64,000 nucleotides of DNA from HR10 sp964615335 (GCA_964615335.1 CAZTMT010000006.1:62001-126000), one strand, 5' to 3'; numbered from the stretch's first letter, positions 8,296-17,304 are shown. Made by a program: numbers and translations. Notes: generated from the sequence alone by a model not told the origin.

Positions 8296-10758
8296 ATGAT
8301 GGAGGCGCGACAGAAGCTGCAGGTCACGCTCGACGAGGAGATGAAGCGGAGCTATCTCGACTACGCGATGTCGGTCATCGTCGGGCGCGCGTTGCCGGAC
8401 GTGCGCGACGGATTCAAGCCCGTGCATCGGCGCGTCCTCTGGGCGATGTATGAGATGGGGAACACGCACAATAAGCCGTTCAAAAAGAGCGCGCGCGTCG
8501 TCGGGGATGTCATCGGGAAATACCATCCGCATGGGGATGCGGCCGTCTATGAGACGATCGTGCGTCTGGTGCAACCTTTCTCCATGAGGTATCCCCTCAT
8601 CGAAGGGCAGGGGAATTTCGGGAGCATTGACGGGGACGAGCCGGCCGCCATGCGGTACACCGAGGTCCGGCTCGCGAAGATCGCCGATGAGGTCCTGGCT
8701 GACATTGACAAGGACACGGTGGATTTTCAGCCCAATTACGACGAGTCGCTCAAGGAACCGACGTTGCTGCCCGTGCGCTTCCCGCAACTCCTGGTCAACG
8801 GGAGTTCGGGCATCGCCGTGGGGATGGCGACCAACATCCCCCCTCACAATTTGAGCGAGGTGATCGAGGCGACGATCTATCTTCTGCAGAACCCGGAAGC
8901 GACCGTGGACGACCTCATGCGCTTCATTCCGGGGCCGGATTTCCCGACCGGGGGATACATCTACGGGCGGGAGGGGATTCGACAAGCCTACCGGACCGGA
9001 CGAGGGACGATCATCATGCGGGCGCGCGCGGCCATTGACCGCATCGGACGCGGCTCCGCGCAGCGGGAGGCGATCGTCGTCACCGAGATCCCCTATCAGG
9101 TGAGCAAGGCCAAGCTCATCGAGAAGATCGCCGAGCTGGTCGCCGAGCGTCGCATCGAAGGCATCGCCGATCTGCGCGACGAGTCGGATCGCGAGGGGAT
9201 GCGCATCGTCATCGAACTCAAGCGCGAGGCCGTGCCCCAGGTCATCCTCAATAAGCTCTACAAGCTCACGCCCATGCAGGAGACTTTCGGCGTCATCAAT
9301 CTCGCGCTGGTCAACGGGCAGCCCCGCGTGCTGACTCTCCTGGAGACGCTTCAGGAGTTCATCGCCTTTCGGCGCGAGGTCGTGCGGCGACGCACGCAGT
9401 ACGAGCTGAGGCGGGCTGAGGAGCGCGCCCACATCCTGGAGGGGCTCAAGCGCGCCCTGGATCGCATTGATGAGGTCATCGGACTCATCCGCCGCTCGAA
9501 ATCGGGCCGGGAGGCGCGCGAGGGCCTCATGCGCCGCTTCCGCTTCTCCGAGGCCCAGGCGCAGGCGATCCTGGATATGAAGCTCGAGCGCTTGACGAAC
9601 CTGGAGCGCCAGAAGCTCCTGGAGGAGTACGAGGGGATCATCAAAAAGATCGCCGAGCTGAAAGAGATCCTGGGCAGCGAGCGGGCTCTGCGCAACGTGA
9701 TCATCCAGGAGCTGCGAGCGATCCAGCGAGAGTTCGGCGATGCCCGCCGAACCCAGATCGTGGACGAAGAGGCGGAGCTGAAGCTGGAGGATCTCATCCC
9801 CGATGAGGAAGTCGTCATCACCGTGACGCACGGGGGGTTCATCAAGCGCACGCCCCTTCTGGTCTTCCGTCAGCAGAGTCGCGGCACGCGTGGGCGCTCG
9901 GGCATGACGACGCGCGGCGAGGATTTTGTGACCAAAGTCTTCGTCGCCTCGACGCACAGCTACATCATGGTCTTCACCGATCGGGGGAAGGTCTACAATC
10001 TCAAAGTCCATGAGATCCCCGAAGCCCAGGCGGCCAGTCGAGGACGGGCCATCACGAACCTCGTCTACATGGCGAGCCAGGAGAGAGTCGCCGGTATTGT
10101 CGCCGTCCGTCAGTTCGTCCCGGATCGCTACGTCGTGATGGTCACGCGCCGAGGGATCATCAAGAAGACCGAGCTGTCGGAGTTCGAGACGTTGCGGGCC
10201 AGCGGGCTGATCGCGATGAACGTGGATGAGGGCGACGAGCTGATCGCCGCCGAGCTGACCGACGGTCGGAGGAAGATCTTCCTGGCGACGCGCGAAGGCA
10301 TGGCCATCTGTTTCGATGAGAACGACGTCCGGCCTATGGGACGGCAGGCGCGCGGCGTGCGCGGCATTGATCTCCGGCCGGGGGATTACGTGGTGAGCGT
10401 CGCCGCCGTGCGCGGGGATGAGCAGATGCTCACGATCACCGAGAAGGGATTCGGCAAGAAGACGCCGCTGCGGGCCTATCGCGTCCAGGCCCGCGGAGGC
10501 AAAGGCGTGATCAACGTCCGAACGACCGAGCGCAACGGGCGCGTCGTCGCCGTCATGCCCGTGCGGGAGGACGATGAGATCATGCTCGTGACGACGCAGG
10601 GGAAGGTCTTGCGCCTGGATGTCTCCCAGATTCGGGAGACGGGACGCAGCACGCAGGGCATTCGCCTCATGAAGCTCGCGGCCGAAGATGTCGTCGCCTC
10701 GGCCTCGCTCGTGGGCCGAGAGGACGAAGAGGCCGCGCGTTCCCCGGAGGCCTCCTGA
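8296..10758 (+). CDS. gyrA: DNA gyrase subunit A
   Basis: 820 residues, typical length. The type IIA topoisomerase breakage-reunion domain is intact: active-site tyrosine Tyr121 in AAMRYTEVR and the quinolone region at 76-90 (KYHPHGDAAVYETIV begins at 75). The C-terminal six-bladed DNA-wrapping domain carries a GyrA-box-like QSRGTRG near 526 and QARGGKG near 731, which favours GyrA over ParC. With GyrB it introduces negative supercoils using ATP. At the E. coli Ser83 and Asp87 positions it has alanine (82) and glutamate (86). A GAGAGG ribosome site precedes ATG 8296; ATG 8299 is equally possible. Confidence 0.95.
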   Translation: MMEARQKLQVTLDEEMKRSYLDYAMSVIVGRALPDVRDGFKPVHRRVLWAMYEMGNTHNKPFKKSARVVGDVIGKYHPHGDAAVYETIVRLVQPFSMRYPLIEGQGNFGSIDGDEPAAMRYTEVRLAKIADEVLADIDKDTVDFQPNYDESLKEPTLLPVRFPQLLVNGSSGIAVGMATNIPPHNLSEVIEATIYLLQNPEATVDDLMRFIPGPDFPTGGYIYGREGIRQAYRTGRGTIIMRARAAIDRIGRGSAQREAIVVTEIPYQVSKAKLIEKIAELVAERRIEGIADLRDESDREGMRIVIELKREAVPQVILNKLYKLTPMQETFGVINLALVNGQPRVLTLLETLQEFIAFRREVVRRRTQYELRRAEERAHILEGLKRALDRIDEVIGLIRRSKSGREAREGLMRRFRFSEAQAQAILDMKLERLTNLERQKLLEEYEGIIKKIAELKEILGSERALRNVIIQELRAIQREFGDARRTQIVDEEAELKLEDLIPDEEVVITVTHGGFIKRTPLLVFRQQSRGTRGRSGMTTRGEDFVTKVFVASTHSYIMVFTDRGKVYNLKVHEIPEAQAASRGRAITNLVYMASQERVAGIVAVRQFVPDRYVVMVTRRGIIKKTELSEFETLRASGLIAMNVDEGDELIAAELTDGRRKIFLATREGMAICFDENDVRPMGRQARGVRGIDLRPGDYVVSVAAVRGDEQMLTITEKGFGKKTPLRAYRVQARGGKGVINVRTTERNGRVVAVMPVREDDEIMLVTTQGKVLRLDVSQIRETGRSTQGIRLMKLAAEDVVASASLVGREDEEAARSPEAS

Positions 10759-10762
10759 CGCG

Positions 10763-11146
10763 ATGAGATCCGTCGCGGATTCGTCGGAGTACCGGCGCGG
10801 GATCGCCCTCTTCAATGCGGGGCAGTATTTCGAAGCGCACGAGGCGCTGGAAACCCTGTGGCGTCAGGCCGAAGGGGTCGAACGGCTCTTCTATCAGGGC
10901 CTGATTCAAGCGGCTGTTGCCCTGCATCACGCGCGCCGCGGAAACTCCCGAGCCGCGCGGCGTCTCATCGAGCGCGCCCTGGCGCGCCTGGATCAGGTCC
11001 CCTCGCCCTTTCACGGCCTGGATGTCGCTGACTTCGCCGCCCAACTCCGTCGGTTCGCATCCTCGGAAGATCCGGCGCGGGCTCCGATCCCTCGAATCGT
11101 TCTGCTTTCGGAAGAAGCCTCCGGTGATCTCACCGCGCGCAGGTGA
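10763..11146 (+). CDS. DUF309 family protein
   Basis: 127 residues, helical. The DUF309 signature is clear: FNAGQYFEAHEALETLW near 16-32, then GLIQAAVALHHARRGN near 47-62. The start ATG lies 4 bp after the gyrA stop, so it is probably co-transcribed with gyrA. Structures of this family show a small helical bundle; no biochemical role is established. Its last 17 bp overlap the 3' end of the converging SDR gene. Confidence 0.85.
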   Translation: MRSVADSSEYRRGIALFNAGQYFEAHEALETLWRQAEGVERLFYQGLIQAAVALHHARRGNSRAARRLIERALARLDQVPSPFHGLDVADFAAQLRRFASSEDPARAPIPRIVLLSEEASGDLTARR

Positions 11147-11903
11147 GGGCGCGGCCTCCGTCAATGCTCACGGTCGCGCCGGTGATCCAGCTCGCCCGAT
11201 CGCTGGCCAGGAAATAGATCAGTTCGGCGACCTCGCGCGGCTCCCCCACACGTCCGAGCGGGTGCGTCGTTCGGCTGCGTTCGAGGAAAGCTGCGTATTC
11301 CTCCGGGCTCATCCCTCCGGCGCGATGCAGATTCGTTCGGACGACGCCCGGATTGACGGCGTTGACGCGAATCCCCTTGGGCGCCAGCTCCAGTGCGGCG
11401 CACCGCGTGAGCTGATCCAGAGCCGCCTTGCTCACGCAATAGGCGAGCACGCCCGGGAACGAGCGCAAGCCCGTGACGCTGGAGACATTGACGATCGCGC
11501 CGCGCGTCTTCTCCAGATGCGGCACAGCGAGCTTCATGAGGTAGAAGATCGAGCGGAGATTGATCCGCATCATCTCGTCCCACATCTCGAGCGATGTCGT
11601 CTCCAGACTCCCGCTGCGGAGGATTCCCGCGGCATTCACGAGCACGTCCAATCCGCCCATGATCGCCACGGCCTGCTCGAGGCACTGTTCGCACTGTCGG
11701 TCATCCGTCAGATCGGCCACCAGCACATGCGCGCGGCCCGGCCCCGGAGCTGCTCCGGCGGCGACTTCCAGAAGCGCCTCTTTCCGTCGTCCGACCAGGG
11801 CGACCTCAGCGCCCGCTTCCAGAAAGCGCTCGGCCGTCGCCCGACCGATGCCGCTGGAAGCGCCCGTGACGAGCACGCGTTTTCCACGCATCTCGGGGTG
11901 CAT
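11130..11903 (-). CDS. Short-chain dehydrogenase/reductase (SDR), classical type
   Basis: 257 residues. The NAD(P)-binding TGASSGIG is at 13-20 and NAAG at 90-93. The catalytic Ser141/142, Tyr155 and Lys159 (YCVSK) are present, followed by NPG and the C-terminal TGATVSIDGG of FabG-like SDRs. The Arg-Arg after the second beta strand (39-40) suggests NADPH use. It would reduce a carbonyl or oxidise an alcohol in the cytoplasm; the substrate is unknown. It lies 20 bp downstream of the amidohydrolase gene on the same strand and may share its transcript. Confidence 0.88.
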   Translation of the reverse strand: MHPEMRGKRVLVTGASSGIGRATAERFLEAGAEVALVGRRKEALLEVAAGAAPGPGRAHVLVADLTDDRQCEQCLEQAVAIMGGLDVLVNAAGILRSGSLETTSLEMWDEMMRINLRSIFYLMKLAVPHLEKTRGAIVNVSSVTGLRSFPGVLAYCVSKAALDQLTRCAALELAPKGIRVNAVNPGVVRTNLHRAGGMSPEEYAAFLERSRTTHPLGRVGEPREVAELIYFLASDRASWITGATVSIDGGRALTCAR

Positions 11904-11923
11904 GAAGATCTCCTCCGCTTCCG

Positions 11924-13264
11924 TCAGCGCGCCGGAGTGAAGGGGACTTCCACTCCGTCGCGCTTGTATATGATCCCTCCTTTCATGACGAAGTCCACGT
12001 TCTTGAGCTGCGTGATGTCCTGCAGGGGATCGCCGCGCACGGCGATGATGTCGGCCAGTTTCCCGGGTTCGATCGTCCCCAAGCTGCGCTCCTGGCCGAG
12101 CAGTCGCGCTGCTTCCAGCGTCGCGCTTCGGATGGCCTGCAGCGGCGTCATGCCGGCCTGCACGAGAAGCCGAAATTCCTCGGCGTTCTCTCCATGCGGG
12201 AAGACTCCGGCATCCGTTCCGAAGGCGATCTTCACGCCCGCCTCAATGGCCATCCGGATGGAGCGTCGCGCATGGGGTTCGATCTGCAGCGCCTTCTCTG
12301 CCGACCAGGGGGCGAGCCGTCCGCTTCGCGCGCCGGCCGTGACGGCTTCAAACGCCATGAGCGTCGGCACCAGATACGTCCCATGCTCTTTCATGAGGCG
12401 AATCGCCTCCTCGTCAAGCATCGAACCGTGCTCGATCGACGCCACGCCGGCGCGAACGGCCGCCTTGATCCCCTCTGTTCCATGAGCATGGGCCGCTACC
12501 TTTCGCTCTGCTTTCGCCGCCGTCTCCACGATAGCGCGGATCTCCTCGAAGGTGAGTTGCTCGGCGCCGACGGCATCGCCGGCCGAGAGCACGCCTCCGG
12601 TCGCGCAGATCTTGATCACGTCGGCACCATATTTGATCTGGTACCGCACGGCCTTGATCGCTTCTTCCACGCCGTTAACAATGCCCCGTTCGATTCCCGG
12701 TTCGGGCCAGGCATCCGGACGATACCCGTTCGTATCGCAGTGTCCTCCCGTGATGCCGATCGCGTGCGCCGATACGTACAGACGCGGCCCCGGGAGAATC
12801 CCGTTCCGAATGGCGTCGCGCAGGGCCACATCTGCCCATTCGTCCGCGCCGACATTGCGCACGGTTGTGAAGCCCGCCAGAAGCGTCCGGCGCGCATTCT
12901 TGGCCCCCACCAGCGCGGCGTATCCGGGCCATTCATGCAATCGGTGATCGGAATATCCGTGACTCGGATCCCCGGTCAGATGTGTGTGCATGTCAATGAG
13001 TCCCGGCAGTACCGTGTGGCGGCTGAGATCAATCACCTCAGCTCCAGCCGGAATCGGCACGTCGCGTCCCACGGCTTCGATCCGCTCGCCGCGCACAAGA
13101 ATCACCACGTTTTCCAGCACCTGCCCGTTTCTCACATCAATCAAGCGTCCGGCCCGGAGCGCGAGGACACGCTCAGCGCGTTGCTGGGTCCACGCGCGTG
13201 GTGCTCCGGCTGTCGTTGTGATCACGATGGTCAAAACCATGACCAACCCTGTCGCAGAGCGCAT
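11924..13264 (-). CDS. Secreted metal-dependent amidohydrolase (imidazolonepropionase/prolidase-like)
   Basis: 446 residues with a probable signal peptide (1-26). The amidohydrolase TIM barrel has HTH metal ligands at 93-95, a KICATGG segment that usually carries the carboxylated bridging lysine, histidines in AHAHG and IEHG, and the catalytic aspartate in FGTDAGV. The flanking small beta domain (LPGLID before, EPGKLADIIAV after) is also present. Close relatives are often annotated Xaa-Pro dipeptidase or imidazolonepropionase; exported copies of this type have been linked to cleavage of dipeptides or amide-capped compounds. Substrate is not resolvable here. First gene of a leftward pair with the SDR. 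Confidence 0.88.
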   Translation of the reverse strand: MRSATGLVMVLTIVITTTAGAPRAWTQQRAERVLALRAGRLIDVRNGQVLENVVILVRGERIEAVGRDVPIPAGAEVIDLSRHTVLPGLIDMHTHLTGDPSHGYSDHRLHEWPGYAALVGAKNARRTLLAGFTTVRNVGADEWADVALRDAIRNGILPGPRLYVSAHAIGITGGHCDTNGYRPDAWPEPGIERGIVNGVEEAIKAVRYQIKYGADVIKICATGGVLSAGDAVGAEQLTFEEIRAIVETAAKAERKVAAHAHGTEGIKAAVRAGVASIEHGSMLDEEAIRLMKEHGTYLVPTLMAFEAVTAGARSGRLAPWSAEKALQIEPHARRSIRMAIEAGVKIAFGTDAGVFPHGENAEEFRLLVQAGMTPLQAIRSATLEAARLLGQERSLGTIEPGKLADIIAVRGDPLQDITQLKNVDFVMKGGIIYKRDGVEVPFTPAR

Positions 13265-13751
13265 AAGCCCGATGCCTCCTCCTTGTGAATTCTGTGCCTG
13301 CTCTCACGAACATGGCCGAGGAATTCTATCCCGGAGGCCGGACAAGTCAAGGCGAAGCCGCGACCCGCCTCGCCGCGCGACCGTAAGGCTTCTGCCATAA
13401 GCCCACGCCGTGAACGAAGGAGAACAACCCGGAGCACGAGCCCCATTGTGAGAACGAGATATTTTCCGCATTGAGCCCACAGAGTGGGCGACAGAGATTA
13501 GCCTAGGGCGTGAGCCCTAGGAACGGAACGTGAGCCCCCCCCAATTTCCCCACAAGCCCCCGAAGGGGGCGACACACCAGGATGTCACCCAACCGGTCGG
13601 GTTCACACACGCCAGGTCACGACATCGGGGGATACACGAATGGCGTCCTTCAATTCGTCAGGCTCCTGACCCGATGTGCCGCCCGCTGGCGCGGGCTCGA
13701 GGATAATTGGGGACCTCGTTTCCTGGGGTTCCGCTTGCGCTTCACCCCAGG
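13265..13751. other. Intergenic stretch without a gene; holds a repeat island
   Basis: No plausible gene is seen between the amidohydrolase start and the metallophosphoesterase stop. The first 150 bp carry the divergent upstream region of the amidohydrolase; the rest is the palindromic repeat material annotated separately. Confidence 0.7.
13462..13687. repeat. REP-like palindromic unit plus conserved 130-bp block (copy 1)
   Basis: A unit of the form TTCCGCA-GAGCCCAC(A)GAGTGGGCGACAG-TAGCCTAGGGCGTGAGCCCTAGG spans 13462-13521. It has two inner palindromes, one around GCCCAC/GTGGGC and one around CCTAGGGC/GCCCTAGG. From about 13553 a second block begins with GCCCCCGAAGGGGGCGACAC and runs to about 13687 (ending GCCGCCCGC). 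Both recur at 25002-25420. Nothing here codes for protein. Confidence 0.8.
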
Positions 13752-14975
13752 CTATTCTCTGTCGCCCTCTTCGAGGGCTCTCTGCGGAACGATTCGCAAG
13801 AGGGTGATTTCGGCCGGAGCGTGGAACCGCAGCGGGGCGAACGTGAGCCCCAAGCCGTTGGTCACGTTCACCCAAAGCGAACCCACATCGTGAGCGCCCG
13901 AAACGAAGGGCGTCTCCAGGCGCGCCAGGGCCAGGCGAAAACCCGGAAGCGGAAGGGCGATCTGGCCCCCATGCGTGTGTCCGGCCAAAAAGAGATCGTA
14001 ATCCTGCTCTTTGGCCCACTGCACAAGGGACGGCGAGGGCTGATGTGCGATGAGGATCGAAAACTGCCCCTTAGGTTTTTCCGCCGCCAGGCGCGCGAGG
14101 ATCTCCGGCGCAGGACGCCGCCGATAGATATTGGTCACGCCCGTGAGATGAAACGACGTGGAGCCCGCCGCGATCGAGCGGGATTCGTCATCCAGAAGAA
14201 GGACGCCGTGACGTCTCAAGCTTTGGGGCACTCGGCGCGGATCGGCCCAGAAGTCGTGGTCGCCCAGACAGGCATACACCCCATATCGAGCGCGCACGGC
14301 TCCAAGCCAGGCGGCTGCCGGCTCGATGTATTCAGTGCCCGAGGTCACCAGATCACCCGTGAAGAAAACCAGATCCGGCCGCAGGGCATTGACCTTCTCG
14401 ATGAAGCGCTTCACCAGATCGGCATCGGTCCGCGCGTCGAGCTGAAGATCGGAGATGTGAACCAGGCGCATCTCGGGGATCTCGGCGGGAAGCCTCTCGG
14501 AGACGATGACCTGCTCGCGGATGCGGATCTGTCGCGTATCCCAGTACGCACGAATCGGTGTGTACAGGAGAACAACTGCGCCCGCGCCCAGCATCAGGCG
14601 CGCGATCCAGACCTCAGGATTTCTCCCCCACAGGCGCGCGAGCGCGCGCCCGAGGTCCAGAAGCAGGAAGATCACAAAAAGCTGGAGCGCCACGAGCAGG
14701 CCAATCCAGAAGGGGTACGTCAGAAGCGCATCCACCAGCGGATGGCCTCCGCGAAGGGCCGTCCTCCAGAAGGAGGAGTCCAGAAGATACCCCCCCAGAG
14801 CGACAAGCGGATAGAGATTCATCGCAACCGCCACACCGGCGAGCCGCCAGCGCCATCTCGAAACAGAATGACCGGTCCATCGCGCCAGGGCCCAGGCGAG
14901 CCGCCGGATCACATATCCATAGAGGATCAGCAGGCTGGCGCTCAGAAGAAGCAGCATGCGCACGATCCAGGGCAT
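13752..14975 (-). CDS. Membrane-anchored calcineurin-like metallophosphoesterase (YkuE/YaeI-like) with altered metal motifs
   Basis: 407 residues. Several transmembrane helices fill 5-140 (about 5-22, 45-65, 88-108, 125-142), followed by a phosphoesterase domain. The motifs are D-x-Q in SDLQLD (175-180; family usually D-x-H), GD (207-208), GDHD (238-241; family usually GNHD), AHQ near 310 and GHTHGG near 330. The two substitutions fall on residues that bind metal or phosphate, so activity or metal choice may differ. Relatives act on phospholipid or nucleotide phosphoesters at the membrane. It stands alone, with a repeat island at its 3' end. Confidence 0.82.
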   Translation of the reverse strand: MPWIVRMLLLLSASLLILYGYVIRRLAWALARWTGHSVSRWRWRLAGVAVAMNLYPLVALGGYLLDSSFWRTALRGGHPLVDALLTYPFWIGLLVALQLFVIFLLLDLGRALARLWGRNPEVWIARLMLGAGAVVLLYTPIRAYWDTRQIRIREQVIVSERLPAEIPEMRLVHISDLQLDARTDADLVKRFIEKVNALRPDLVFFTGDLVTSGTEYIEPAAAWLGAVRARYGVYACLGDHDFWADPRRVPQSLRRHGVLLLDDESRSIAAGSTSFHLTGVTNIYRRRPAPEILARLAAEKPKGQFSILIAHQPSPSLVQWAKEQDYDLFLAGHTHGGQIALPLPGFRLALARLETPFVSGAHDVGSLWVNVTNGLGLTFAPLRFHAPAEITLLRIVPQRALEEGDRE

Positions 14976-15147
14976 CGGCCGTCATTCCTCCCCGTAAGGG
15001 AAGAACATAGCACAGCTTCAGCGTTTGCGCACGGCGCGCCCCTCCAGGCCAGCTCGCTCGCGAAACCCCGGAGAGGCTCCCCGGTTGTCCGACGTACCCT
15101 CGTTGCGGGGATTCAGGCCGGGGAGCGGAAAAAATACGCCGCGCGGG

Positions 15148-15171
15148 CGGATGATCTACTCTTTTCATCCG
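15148..15171. promoter_or_regulatory. Inverted repeat upstream of the Tad locus promoter
   Basis: CGGATGA (15148-15154) and TCATCCG (15165-15171) form a perfect 7-bp inverted repeat with a 10-bp spacer, ending 1 bp before the proposed -35 box. This position suits a regulator binding site; a transcription-ending hairpin is the other reading. Confidence 0.4.
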
Positions 15172-15172
15172 A

Positions 15173-15200
15173 TTGATCCCGCGCCGTGAAGTGATAACAT
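15173..15200 (+). promoter_or_regulatory. Candidate promoter of the Tad pilus locus
   Basis: TTGATC (15173-15178), 16 bp spacer, TAACAT (15195-15200). It lies about 47 bp before the Flp pilin start codon and is the best promoter-like match in the region. Confidence 0.45.
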
Positions 15201-15246
15201 GAAGGCGCGAAGCATCGCGAGATTTTTTCGAGAAAGGAGGATGGAT

Positions 15247-15405
15247 ATGCTCGAGGTGATCAATCGTGTGAGGAACGAAAAGGGCCAGGGCATGGCCGAA
15301 TACGCTTTGATCCTGGTGCTTGTCAGCATCGCGGCGATCGCCGCCCTGACGGCTCTTGGCCAAAGCATCGATGGCGTGTTCAATCAGATCGTCGCGACGC
15401 TGTGA
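15247..15405 (+). CDS. flp: Flp/Fap-type pilin
   Basis: 52 residues. The GAAAGGAGG ribosome site ends at 15240, making ATG 15247 the best-spaced start; ATG 15241 directly abuts it and further upstream in-frame ATGs lack such a site. The class III prepilin pattern is clear: basic N-terminus, cleavage expected after Gly in EKG, then QGMAEY with glutamate at +5 and tyrosine at +6, then a hydrophobic segment (ALILVLVSIAAIAALTAL). After cleavage by a TadV/CpaA peptidase it would polymerise into the Flp pilus fibre used for adherence. First gene of the Tad locus, and expected to be the most highly expressed. Confidence 0.92.
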   Translation: MLEVINRVRNEKGQGMAEYALILVLVSIAAIAALTALGQSIDGVFNQIVATL

Positions 15406-15609
15406 GGATACCTGCGCATCGCCGCATGGGCGCGCGCGAGCCGGCGCGAGAAGGGAGGGGGAGAGATGAAGGGAAGATGGACTCTGGGACCTTTTGATTC
15501 GCACGGCGTGCGGCCTCTTCCTCCCTTACTGCGCCTGGTTGAGGCGACACGGGGGTCTGTCTCTGGGATAGGCCCCCTTCCCTCACTTTCCGAGCTGAGG
15601 GAAAGACGC

Positions 15610-16011
15610 ATGGAAGGCCGGGGGATGAGGTTCAAGCGGAGAGCTTCGCGCGCACAGGGACAGGCCGTTTTGGAGCTGGCGCTTCTGGCACCGCTTCTGG
15701 TCCTGATCGTAGCGGGAGTGGTTCATCTCGGATGGGCTCTTAACGTCCATCAGGTCATCACCAATGCCGCGCGCGAGGGCGCGCGTGTGGGGACGCGCGC
15801 CGGAGCCACCGCCGCTTCTATGCGCGCCGTCGTTCTGGATATCTGCGAGGACGCCGGGTTGGAGACATCTCGGGTTACGGTCGAGGCGACGCCGGGCGCT
15901 CCCGCCGTGCCGAGTCAAATCACCGTACGTTACTCCTTCAACTCCCCCTTTGACCGTCTTTTCGGCGGATCGGGGATCACTTTGCAAGCTCAGTGCGTGA
16001 TGAAATATTGA
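15610..16011 (+). CDS. tadE: TadE-like pseudopilin
   Basis: 133 residues from ATG 15610 (GAGGGA about 9 bases upstream); ATG 15625 is an alternative, while the longer upstream frame looks spurious. The N-terminus is basic and then GQAVLELALLAPLLVLIVAGVV shows the TadE pattern: a hydrophobic helix with a glutamate five residues after the cleavage glycine. The segment NAAREGARVGTRAG is a common TadE feature. TadE/TadF are minor pilins needed for Flp fibre assembly. It is followed 6 bp later by a second TadE-like gene. Confidence 0.85.
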   Translation: MEGRGMRFKRRASRAQGQAVLELALLAPLLVLIVAGVVHLGWALNVHQVITNAAREGARVGTRAGATAASMRAVVLDICEDAGLETSRVTVEATPGAPAVPSQITVRYSFNSPFDRLFGGSGITLQAQCVMKY

Positions 16012-16017
16012 AGGGGT

Positions 16018-16413
16018 ATGAGGGGGAAGAAGATCGGCGCGCGAGGACAGGGACTTGTCGAACTTGCTCTCATTCTGCCGGCGGCTGTGCTTCTGCTTGT
16101 CGGCGCCTTGGAATTCGGTCGGTTCCTCATGGTCCGACACGTTGTCGTCACGGCGGCGCGCGAGGGAGTGCGCTTGGCCATTTTGCCGAGCACGCGATTT
16201 GAGTCTGAGGTAGAGACCGTCGTGAGGGATGTTCTGAGAAGCGGAAATCTGGATCCGGGGCGAGCGCAAATCGCCGTTAGCGGGCTCCGTTCGAGCACGG
16301 GCACGCCGACGACCGTAGACGTGCGCTACCCCTTTGATTCCGTGCTGTTTCAGATGCTCGGGCGCAGCGAGGCCGTCACCGTGCGTGGCGTCTCGACGAT
16401 GCTGCACGAGTAG
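16018..16413 (+). CDS. Second TadE/TadF-like pseudopilin
   Basis: 131 residues. RGQGLVELALILPAAVLLLVGALEF (about 9-33) is the pseudopilin helix with glutamate at +5, and TAAREGVRLAIL follows as in TadE. It resembles the preceding gene in plan (helix, REG(A/V)R motif, beta-rich tail), so the pair probably arose by duplication and supplies both TadE and TadF roles. Genes are separated by 6 bp, and cpaB begins 18 bp downstream. Confidence 0.84.
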   Translation: MRGKKIGARGQGLVELALILPAAVLLLVGALEFGRFLMVRHVVVTAAREGVRLAILPSTRFESEVETVVRDVLRSGNLDPGRAQIAVSGLRSSTGTPTTVDVRYPFDSVLFQMLGRSEAVTVRGVSTMLHE

Positions 16414-16431
16414 CCGATTCGGGAGGTCATC

Positions 16432-17304
16432 ATGCCCAAAAAAGCTCTCATCATTTTGAGTCTGGCGGCCGTCTTCGGCCTGCTCACGGCGGTCCTCGTG
16501 CATCGGGCGCTCAAGCAGAATCAATCCGCCTATGCCGGCCAGAAGACGAAGAAGGTGGCTGTGGCCGCTGTGAAGCTCAGTTTGGGGACGCAGATCAAGG
16601 CTGAGCACGTGAGTCTCGCGGAATGGCCGGAATCCTTGCTTCCCCGGGGCACCTTTCAGGAGGTGGAGAAGCTCATTGGGCGAGTCACCATCGCCGAGAT
16701 CTTCCCTGGTGAACCCATCCTCGAAACCCGTTTAGCCCCCGAAGGCTCCGCCGCAGGGCTTCCGGCCATCATTCCACCGGGCATGCGGGCGATGACCGTG
16801 AAGGTGGATGAGGTCATCGGCGTCGCCGGATTCGTCGCTCCTGGCACGTATGTGGATGTTGTGGCGACGGTCGTCGAGGGGACCGGACAAAATGCCGTCT
16901 CGCGTGTGATCCTGCAGAACGTCAAGGTCCTGGCCAGCGGGCAGCGCATGGAGACGCAAAAAGACGGCCAGGCGATCGAGGTGAAAACAGTCACGCTGCA
17001 GGTGACGCCGGAAGAGGCGGAGATTCTGGCCCTCGCCAGCAACGCCGGGAAGCTGCAGTTGGTCATGCGCAATACAGTGGATCGCGAGACCGTTCACACC
17101 AAGGGTGCGGATGAATCGGAGCTCTTCCGCGGAAGAGATGCACGTCCGGAGACGGCTCTGGCTCGCTCGGATTCAGGTGCACGAGAGCGCCTAGCGTCGA
17201 AAAAACCGAAGTCGGAGGCTGCGCCCAGCCCGCAAGCGTCCAGCACGGGCGTGATCGTCGAACTGATTCGCGGGAGCGAACGCACGATGATCACCTTCCC
17301 GTAG
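16432..17304 (+). CDS. cpaB: Flp pilus assembly protein CpaB/RcpC
   Basis: 290 residues. One N-terminal transmembrane helix (about 5-25) is followed by a SAF domain (about 37-105: VAAVKLSLGTQIKAEHVSLAEWP) and the RcpC/CpaB region (GMRAMTVKVDEVIGVAGFVAPGTYVDVVAT). The tail (220-290) is charged and low complexity but ends with VELIRGSERTM, typical of the family. CpaB is a periplasmic partner of the secretin. Start has GGGAGG 7-12 bases upstream. Confidence 0.9.
   Translation: MPKKALIILSLAAVFGLLTAVLVHRALKQNQSAYAGQKTKKVAVAAVKLSLGTQIKAEHVSLAEWPESLLPRGTFQEVEKLIGRVTIAEIFPGEPILETRLAPEGSAAGLPAIIPPGMRAMTVKVDEVIGVAGFVAPGTYVDVVATVVEGTGQNAVSRVILQNVKVLASGQRMETQKDGQAIEVKTVTLQVTPEEAEILALASNAGKLQLVMRNTVDRETVHTKGADESELFRGRDARPETALARSDSGARERLASKKPKSEAAPSPQASSTGVIVELIRGSERTMITFP

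Noticed and set aside
8161..10815. 884-codon open frame antisense to gyrA
   Set aside because: It mirrors the gyrA codon pattern (GC-rich third positions), has no family motifs and overlaps an unambiguous gene.
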